Assembly: GCA_036971615.1 (NCBI GenBank)
Contig: JAYKKR010000053.1
Location: forward strand, 62,001 to 126,000
Direction of reading: 5' to 3'
Length of the DNA stretch: 64,000 bases
Source: Amyloporia xantha
Taxonomy: Eukaryota > Basidiomycota > Agaricomycetes > Polyporales > Adustoporiaceae
This document shows positions 56,856-64,000 of the stretch, one piece after another. The notes below the pieces were generated by a model. The model was not told the origin of the DNA and ran no database searches. It worked only from the letters and a program-made list of their open reading frames with translations. Position 1 is the first letter of the stretch; every line of letters starts with the position of its first letter. A program made the position numbers and the translations under genes.

Positions 56856-59500
56856 ATGGCTACAAACACTGAGGCTTACCATGATGAAGCCCGTGAAGTC
56901 GCTCGTTCTCTACCAGAACCTCCTCGCACTCCAAAAAGGAAAGCGAGACGTCTGTTCAGTTTTCGTGAGTGTAGTTCCGCATGCTGGTGATGCTAGACTA
57001 ATAGTATCCTTCTTTCGCGCTGGCCCCAGACATTACTCCACTACAGAATAATGCCTCACACGAAGTCGAATCCACGAAGGGATTTGAGGACAAAAACATT
57101 AAGCAGTATGTGGAAGTGGCATTTACGGACAAAATTCACTGGGATTTCGACGTCGATGAATTCGTCTCGGCCGTCTGGCACTTCAACCGCGAAGATATTC
57201 CTCCACCAACCGCTCAACATGACGCGGAGACAGAGTCGTCTGGTGGATACATGCTGTCCCGCTACGATGTTCATCTCTACCATGCTGCCCATGAGCGAGC
57301 TTCGTATGAACACCTCGGCAACATGATCAATAGCCTCATCCAACAAGCGTATGATGGTGCTGGACCCAGTCTCGACGTTACCGCTGCCGAGGAGTCTATG
57401 ACAGGGACGAGTTGGAAATTCTGAAGTGGGGCCACACTCACGTCTTTGAAAGAAAAGATCGTCAAAGGGGACTATGCTGCGTACAAACCAGACCTGGAAT
57501 GGAGTATAGTGGATGAAATCGAGCAGGAGCCACGGTGGGAGTTTCAAATGACACATATTGAAGTGAAGAAACGGACAAATATCAAGCACAACATTGACCA
57601 AGACGACCTACCGATTGACCTGGATAAACCCGTGGTAAGGTCACATCTCAACGAAACCAGTTCATTTTCTCATTTGTTACTATCTAGATCATCGATTCGA
57701 AGCGGCGAAGACGATCGGCTCAGGATGAGGGCAGCAAAAGCGATCGTCCTCGCAAGCGACCACGGATCAACAATGATACACCGTTAAAATTGTACATGAC
57801 ACATGATGAAGTACAATCCGCGAAATACATCAACGAGCTGATGTCACACGGGATCCGTTCATACGGGTCTGGGATCCTGATCCAGGAGGACAGGATGCGG
57901 CTTTGGTACGTGGACCGTATGGGGATCGTCATGACTCGGTCATTCGATTTCCTCGATACTCATCGGGACAGGTTCCTCCTCGCCATCGCCGGCGCCGACA
58001 TGTATACGATGGGCATACTACCGAACCTGCGTCTCCCTCCGACCTCGACATCCTTCGGCTCCTATGACGGGGCTACTCTGGTCCTGGACAAGACGCTCTG
58101 TAATTTCCCTGAGGACTCCACAGCCACCCCTAATCAACTTGAAACCCCTGGAACAACGCGTGGTGAATCTGAGGACGGACCTGGATCAGAGCTGGTCTTC
58201 AATCTTGATGTCAACGACCGTCGCCGCATCTATACAGAATTTGGGACGATTGGACGGGGGACGACCGTCGTTCCGCTCAAAGCCACAGGTCTCGCAGAAA
58301 CACTGTGCGGGTCGGAAGATCTAGTGGCCAAGATTGCGTGGCGATCGCGCCATCGTGAAGGGGAAGACACGATCGTTAAGGCTGTCCGTGTTCAACTGGC
58401 GAAGAAGAAGCCTCGATATCTGAAGCACGTTGTCGACCTCAAGTGTGCTCTGACACGCACTCCAGAACAAATGAACCTGCCTCGTGTTGCTATGGGTGTT
58501 CCGGGGTATGAAGAGCGTGTTTGCCGGACCCTGGTCTTGAAGCGGTACGAGGCACTCGAAGGGGTTGAGAGCGTGGAGGAGTTCAAGAGTGTCTTCGTTG
58601 ACGTCGTGCGAGGTGAGTCTTGTCTCGATTACACCTTTTCCGAGTCTCATATCTTCACGCACAGCACACCATTGGGTATGGAAGACATCGCAAATTCTCC
58701 ACCGGGATATCAGCACAAACAACATCATGTTCTATCGGGAAGACGGGCGCATCCTTGGTGTACTCTGCGACTGGGATCTTGCCAAGGCCGTTGATTCACT
58801 AGACGGTCTCTATGATGCTCAGGGTGACAAAGCGCAGTCAGATTTGCCTATGCTCCCAGTCGACGCAGAAGGGAATGACGCCCGGAACGATGAAGAACAA
58901 GCGAGCTCAATGAAGAATAATAGCGATAACGACACACTCGTTGGTGCATCCCAACTCGATCCCAACAGCGCTCAGAAAGAGGAGCGGCGGCCAAGATACC
59001 GGACAGGTACCGGACCGTTCATGGCTATCGAACTGCTTGTTGAAAGCAAGCCTCCAGTCCATCTGTACCGCCATGATCTCGAGTCATTCTTCTTTGTTCT
59101 CGTATACACTTGCGCAGTCTTCAGACCCAAGGAGCATAAATTCGGACATCTCGCGGCGTGGGCAGGCCCCAATTTGGCAGCCATTGGCAGCAGGAAACAA
59201 ACATTTCTCACCGAGCGTGAAAATGTCCGTGCGACTTTCAAGAACACCCACACTGAGTATCGGCCTTTGATCAGTTCTTGGATTCGTAGTCTATCTGTGA
59301 TCTTCGGTGATATCAACGACCTAACGTGTCACATCAAGTCTCGTCGCTATAATCGCGGAGCGGCTGCAGAGGATGGCGACGAAAAGGCTGTAGCCGAGCT
59401 CGACGAGCGAATTTCAACCTTACTACGTGAAAGGGATGAAAAAATCTCGTATGAGAGGTTTATGCAGATCCTTGGCGTGGATACAGACATCGCGGACTGA
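56856..59500 (+). CDS. FunK1-type fungal protein kinase
   Basis: A member of the Agaricomycete-expanded FunK1 kinases, probably active as a protein kinase of unknown target. Exons 56856-56964, 57030-57410, 57453-57634, 57688-58612 and 58665-59500 join to 2433 bases, 810 residues. The C-terminal half is the kinase: LVAKIAWRSRHR with a lysine in the ATP site, ILHRDISTNNIMF (about residue 545), CDWDLAKAV in place of DFG (about 569, usual for this family), and TGTGPFMAIELL in the activation loop, then YRHDLESFFFVLVYTC. It ends with YERFMQILGVDTDIAD. A basic cluster (SKRRRRS, RPRKRPR) may be a nuclear signal. The 42-base second intron is short but required by frame. Confidence 0.88.
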
Positions 59501-59919
59501 TTTCTTTTCCATTTTAAGTACGACAAATGTAGACTAACATACTTAATTTTTGCGTCATCTAGTGTGCATACTGTAGCTTTTACATCTAGTCTGTTTCCTT
59601 TAAAAGTTCGAATTCACTTATGCTTGTATCTAGCGAATAACAGACAGATTCCTTCATGCTGCAGTTAGCGGCACATTCTCACCGCCGGTCGGTTGTTTTC
59701 GGTGGAAACGTAAGAAAGCCAGTGCTTGGCGGAAGGAATGTCTTTCGATTGCTTCGTCAGTCATCTCCCCAGCCGTATCAACTGACATTTATTCCCGACA
59801 GGAAACAGCTACAGTGTCGCGCGCCACTACGAAAAGAAGATAGGGTGGGTTCATATTCTGTATCTGGCACCACGGCGAGTCTTGTCCACGCCCTGCTCAA
59901 TCCCTCATATACTCACGCG
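59501..59919. other. 3' region of FunK1 and leader of the pseudogene
   Basis: The first 60 bases after the stop match the sequence after the truncated FunK1 tail at 60968, showing the duplicated unit included the 3' flank. Confidence 0.5.
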
Positions 59920-60456
59920 ATCACTACGCAGAGCTCGTCTGCATCTGTCAGTGCTGCAGTGACTGCTTCCGCGGCAGCTGCGAGCCCGACAGCGTCTGCC
60001 TCCCAGATCGGTAATTTTGGGTCGTGCTCAGTCCCCGAGATCATGTTCGCCCTTAGTTTCGACGGACGAAGGAGACCTCATTTGAGCCCACAGACCTGGT
60101 GTCGTACAATCACGGTGCGTCCTCCTCAATCTCATCTCGCACGTTATCCATCTTACACCGGCTGATCGCAGGCTCTGCGGACAACATCAACATCATCACT
60201 CAGTTCGTGTGCGACCAGCTCGTCAACAGCTGCGGTGCGGACGCGCTGGCGCAGAGCACCTGTGCGAAAGCCGCGGCTGCGGCCGACACGGTCACGGCAC
60301 CGATGGGTGGGCCAGGCGGACGCTTTCAACGCCGTGTTCGGGATCAAGACCGACTTTGCCGCTGTGCCCGTCGTGAACGACCAGGGCGTGACGCAGACCA
60401 TAGCCGTGAGCACCGTCGCTGCGACTGCTGCAGCTAGTGCTAGCGTTAGCGCATAG
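59920..60456 (+). pseudogene. Secreted-type protein pseudogene with two indels
   Basis: An Ala/Ser-rich linker leads to GNFGSCSVPEIMFALSFDGR, then the frame breaks. The continuation (SYNHG, a 57-base intron, then SADNINIITQFVCDQLVNSC, GADALAQSTCAKAAAAADTV) is in another frame and breaks again before GQADAFNAVFGIKTDFAAVP. Relative to the family pattern FGSCSVP.I.F..GFD.RKE, one base seems lost near 60073 and one gained near 60310. The family is a common basidiomycete extracellular protein of unknown role. Confidence 0.65.
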
Positions 60457-60599
60457 ATGAATTGAAGTGGGCGATTTTTGGATTCGACACGAAATGAAGG
60501 TATTTATGATTGGATTCCGGGAATTCCTCTGGGTGGCCTGTGTGTGCTGTTCATCACTGTATCGATATGGAGTACTGATACCCATGTCGGGTTGTTCAT

Positions 60600-60967
60600 T
60601 ACCATTGACACAATTTTTTGCAGCATGGGCTGGTTCCGACTTGGCAGCCATTGGAGCCAAGAAGCGAACGTTCTTCACTGACATGACGACTTGGCGTTCA
60701 AATTTTCACAACACGCACCCCAGCTACCGTCCTCTTCTCGGTTCCTGGATTGCACGTCTCTGGACGCACTTTTATAAGATCCAGAATCTGACAGATAAAA
60801 TCCAAGGAGCTCGCTATGCACGTGGAATGTTTTTGCTACAAATGGAGGACGAGCTGGTAGCTGAGCAGGACCAGAAGATTGAAACATGCCTGCGCGAAAG
60901 GGAGCAGGCAATCACCTATGAGAAGTTCATGCAGATTCTTGGTGCGGACGCAGATATCACGGACTGA
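60600..60967 (+). pseudogene. Truncated FunK1 kinase tail (duplicate of the 3' end)
   Basis: From about 60622 the translation AAWAGSDLAAIGAKKRTFFT, SNFHNTHPSYRPLLGSWIAR and YEKFMQILGADADITD matches the last 110 residues of FunK1 at 59150-59500. The kinase core is missing. A CAG before the match looks like the original acceptor site, so the duplication may have started at an intron. The 3' flank is also similar. Confidence 0.8.
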
Positions 60968-61590
60968 TTTCTTTTCCGGCTTGAGTACGATAGATGTAGA
61001 CTATTAGCATAAGTTTTCGTGATCTAATGTAGATATTGTAACGTTTGCTCTGGTCTTAATTCGTTTCTCGTCCGGTGCCCCGGGCCACCGTCGACGGTGA
61101 TGAGTGCTTCTATGCGTACCGAATTTGAGAGGAATTATCTACCTGGGTGGACCTTGTGACAGCGATATGAAGGATTGACCGCTCATGAGCACAGAGGTGT
61201 GTAAGGCCCTCAATCATAGCAGTCGTAGCTCATAGAAGAATTCCCATGCGCGAAGGGAGGAATGTTATGAAGCTGTCAAGCAGGGAGGCTCATTTTTGCT
61301 GTTTTCCATGAGCTTCCTGAGATGATATCGCTCGTGAATTGGAGACGACGAGAATAAACTGAATCCTGCCTGCATCTGGATCGAACGGACCCCAAACAAT
61401 TGCTCATAAAATGAGTAGCACTGTAAGGGGACATAGGCGCTCGCTACGAGAAAGAGAAAGACATTATATTTCCAAAATGGGCTACAGAAAACAACGACGA
61501 AAAATCATTCTCTATGTCTTCGTTCAATTGTTACTGCAAAAGTAGAATGAGTGAGTTTATCGAGAATGCAGAAATGAGCTCACTATACGT
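60968..61590. other. Intergenic, nothing recognised
   Basis: 3' flank of the FunK1 tail duplicate and 3' region of the convergent gene. Confidence 0.4.
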
Positions 61591-62181
61591 TCAGGACAAT
61601 CTAACAGGATGTTGATCCAGGCCGGGTCCGGTAGACCCTGGTTGAAAGGGACCCAACACCACTCCGCGCGGTGCCGTGCCAGGTTCTACATCGCGCGTTC
61701 GAGATGTATTGTACTGCTCTTGTGCCATCAGATGAGGAGGCAAAGGACGCTGAGAGACGAAATACGACTCCGGATAGATGATGAACCGACCGCCCGGGCT
61801 GAAGCTTGTAGAATCCATGTGTTCTGGGTATCGCTCTTCAAGCCGACTCTCTCCCTCGAGGGGAGGAGGCAGCTCAGCCTCCTGCGGTTCGGGTGATGCA
61901 TGGTAGGCGCGGTATAATTCTGGGTCAACAATCGGCCAGTCTTCGACTCTCGTAATAGGGCCTGGTCCGGGATAGCGTCCTGTAGGCCAAATCAGCCACG
62001 GAGCGTTAAGGCTCCCGTCGTGCCAGACAGTCTGTTCAGCAGCAAGTGAAGTGGCGGCTGGCCTCGTGGTATATTCAGGCCGGCTTTCTGGAGGGCGTCT
62101 CTGCTGAACAGGGTCAATCGGCGGGGGCCAGATTGCGGCATCCCTAGAAGACGCTTGCTGGCTCCACAGTGGCATTCCCAT
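61591..62181 (-). CDS. Orphan relative of the HTH protein C-terminal region (family B copy 2, 196 aa)
   Basis: An intact intronless frame with no stop. It contains AAIWPPPIDPVQQRRPP, APWLIWPTGRYPGPGP, VEDWPIVDPELYRAYHASPE, LPPPLEGESRLEERYPEHMD and ends with APRGVVLGPFQPGSTGPG. The same blocks in the same order occur in the broken copy at 1143-1836. The WPIVDPELYRAYHASPEP block parallels the PPVIDVEAYWARHHSLSP repeat of HTH protein 2. No HTH domain is present. Low complexity and proline-rich, probably disordered; function unknown. A TATATAACC box lies 62 bases upstream. Confidence 0.65.
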   Translation of the reverse strand: MGMPLWSQQASSRDAAIWPPPIDPVQQRRPPESRPEYTTRPAATSLAAEQTVWHDGSLNAPWLIWPTGRYPGPGPITRVEDWPIVDPELYRAYHASPEPQEAELPPPLEGESRLEERYPEHMDSTSFSPGGRFIIYPESYFVSQRPLPPHLMAQEQYNTSRTRDVEPGTAPRGVVLGPFQPGSTGPGLDQHPVRLS

Positions 62182-62242
62182 TGGAAGTAAACAACAAAGG
62201 GGTAGAGAGGGAGTTGTTGGGAGGCATTCACTGTGGATTACA

Positions 62243-62252
62243 GGTTATATAG
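62243..62252 (-). promoter_or_regulatory. TATA box of family B copy 2
   Basis: CTATATAACC on the minus strand, 62-71 bases upstream of the ATG at 62181. Confidence 0.5.
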
Positions 62253-62490
62253 CCGTCGTCGCAAGGACCAGAAGGTGGCCAAAGCAAAGCCCCCACAACA
62301 AAATGGTTTCCATAACGCCGTCAAAGCGACGCTGAGGTACGCATCTCATAAGCATCATACGGCTGAGATGAGCTTATCTCAGCGTCTTATCTGCTAATGA
62401 AACAGGAGTGCAGATGCACTGCTTAGGCGATGATTGTTTTGGAGCCGCAGGACGCGAGGTCTGAACAGACGCCGGGGTTCGTGGCTGCCC

Positions 62491-62525
62491 GATCTCATCG
62501 AGATCTGAGATAGTCCTTCTCTTTG
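62491..62525 (+). promoter_or_regulatory. Repeated upstream element of cassettes, copy before U7
   Basis: CCCGATCTCATCGAGATCTG then AGATAGTCCTTCTCT, nearly identical to the copy at 33151-33185 before U3 and about 440 bases ahead of the TATA box in both. Confidence 0.65.
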
Positions 62526-62940
62526 TCCATCAATCGTCGATGTTTCATTTCTCTTCTCCCTTGCAGACATACCCAGGCTCAGCTAGGTCTGGACAAGACT
62601 ACCGATTTTAACTTTTTCACTTCTGCAATGTCTAACGCTCATCGATAAAAGTAAAAAACCACTTCGTCTAGTTCACCTCCGACTTTGACTGTGACTCTAG
62701 TGTGGCATGTCAGTAGGGTTCGTCTTCAAAATACTCACAAGGCGAGTTCTGAGTTCTGTAACCAATAACGCCGTCAAACTGGATTAGACTTATCCATCAC
62801 GCGCTATTGGACACTGGGCACACAGCCTTAGGCGTACCGGAACTGCGGCATGCGGGCAAAGCGTCAGGGGGGCCAAAGCGCGATGGAAACTACTGACCCA
62901 TTATTACGGCGCTCCATTGATCACAGAGGGACAAGCTCTG

Positions 62941-62947
62941 TATAAAA
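62941..62947 (+). promoter_or_regulatory. TATA box of cassette U7
   Basis: TATAAAAACC, 145 bases before the conserved 18-base element at 63086-63103. Confidence 0.55.
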
Positions 62948-63045
62948 ACCGTCATACCATGCCGTAAAGATGGACATAGCCCGCCCGTTTCTACAGCTCG
63001 AACCTCTCTTAAGCACCACTGCAATCCTCTCGACATCATTATCAA

Positions 63046-63671
63046 ATGATACTCGATTATTTCTTCACGTTTTACAATCTGTGGGTTTCTGATTCAATCG
63101 TCAAGCCGGGAAGCACCCACTTCGAAACTAGTATGGTGTGGACATATGAAGACGCATTCCAAGGTGAGTGGCGCTCTGGACTCGTACAAGCAGAAATGGA
63201 TAAACCGAACGACAGTTGTCGCGTATATATTGTCCAGTTGCACGATCTTGACAGACAAGCACACTATTGACGATAACCATGTATTGGCTGTAAGCTGATT
63301 CTTGTCGGCTATCTACATACGTTTTCAACTTACAGCTACTTCCATCGTAGGTCCGATTCCTGATGTGGCGGACAGTAGTCCCAGGACTCCGTCTCAAATC
63401 TGCGCTAATGATCCCTCTTGATATGGAGCAGACTCTCCAAGCGATCGTGGAAATGCCGCATTCACCTTTGGCATTCATTGTTTGTGAATGCTTGTGGGAC
63501 AGCTCTTCACGGAATATCATGGAGATGTTGGGAGACGTGAAGCTCTACATGGGCAAGGCTAAAAGTCCTGGTATTCTGATGAAGGCTATTCGCTTTCAAG
63601 GGTCGGTGGAGGGGATTACTATTACTTGCAAGATACGGTATCAACCGGCCACGAATGACCACACGAGATGA
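63046..63671 (+). CDS. Cassette gene U7 (small variable family, 170 aa)
   Basis: The best assembled cassette. Exons 63046-63163, 63216-63289 and 63351-63671 join in frame to 170 residues. Exon 1, MILDYFFTFYNLWVSDSIVK, contains the conserved element (63086-63103) coding SDSIV. Exon 2 ends DDNHVLA, in the position of the LNVQ/INIQ exon end of A1-A4. Exon 3 holds LKSALMIPLDMEQTLQAIVE, comparable to family exon 2, and later KSPGILMKAIRFQGSVEGIT, comparable to PDIALVGITQLHGRVFRVG of A3. The intron between the last two blocks seen in A1-A4 is absent here. A TATA box lies 105 bases before the ATG; the end element, if any, lies outside the window. Confidence 0.65.
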
Positions 63672-64000
63672 TTAGTATTGTTGTCCAGGTCCGTCCTTGC
63701 TCTTTTTTCTTTTACATATTGCGCTTTGAGTCTCACAATCACATCTCTAGTTTATACAACGGCGACAGCTGTCGTTCAATTTGCCGAACCACCTGCAACG
63801 ACAACAGAGGTCAGTGAGTCCGAGTCTGTGTCTGGATCAAGTTTTCTGATCTAGTCGCATGTACAGAAATGCGAGCTGACGGTCCCACAATACTCACTCG
63901 TCTTTCTCCCCAAGGCGAAGCACTATTTACAACGCTATGGGTCACAAAGCGCTGAGAGGGCGACATTCACCTGATCTTCCGATCTTCCGATTGAGCTGCG
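63672..64000. other. 3' region of U7, window edge
   Basis: No supported gene before the window ends. Confidence 0.4.

Overview
The window looks like nuclear DNA of an agaricomycete (mushroom-forming basidiomycete). Its genes are cut by many GT-AG introns of about 45-70 bases, it carries a FunK1-type kinase (a family typical of Agaricomycetes) and an alpha-kinase, and its conserved genes are eukaryotic: an ABCC transporter, a mitochondrial ribosomal protein and a MICOS subunit. All exon maps below were built by hand from splice sites and reading-frame continuity; no alignment or database search was run.

Layout. (1) 0-18.5 kb is a fast-evolving zone. It holds two paralogous genes with CENP-B/transposase-type helix-turn-helix domains (about 4.0-5.3 and 12.9-14.3 kb), four intact small three-exon genes of one family (7.8-8.4, 11.76-12.45, 14.8-15.5, 16.9-17.66 kb), related transcription-unit cassettes, a foldback DNA transposon relic, a MITE-like element and diverged direct repeats ending in a tRNA-Arg gene. 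(2) 19.2-32.2 kb is a conserved block: a nuclear small-protein gene, a 32-exon ABCC transporter, a single-pass membrane protein, mitochondrial bL31m, a MIC26/MIC27-like MICOS subunit and a conserved short protein. (3) 33-44.3 kb is again variable, made of cassette genes with TATA boxes and repeated promoter pieces. (4) 44.8-53.4 kb is a run of three genes on the minus strand: an integrase-core (DDE) gene, a zinc-finger alpha-kinase and a large unknown gene. (5) 53.8-64 kb holds a decayed GC-rich gene, an intact FunK1 kinase, a frameshifted secreted-protein pseudogene joined to a duplicated FunK1 tail, an orphan relative of the helix-turn-helix proteins, and another cassette gene.

The most interesting signal is a large, highly diverged family of small genes (at least five well-supported members and about six weaker ones). 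Intact members share three exons, phase-0 introns where the canonical layout holds, an exon 2 of 37-41 codons and a short C-terminal motif. A subset share an 18-base near-identical element (TTTCTGATTCAATCGTCA) about 140-165 bases after a TATA box, and a second conserved element (TGTACCACATCTCCATA) at the far end. Two helix-turn-helix proteins lie among them. I do not recognise this family; whether the helix-turn-helix proteins regulate it is only a hypothesis.
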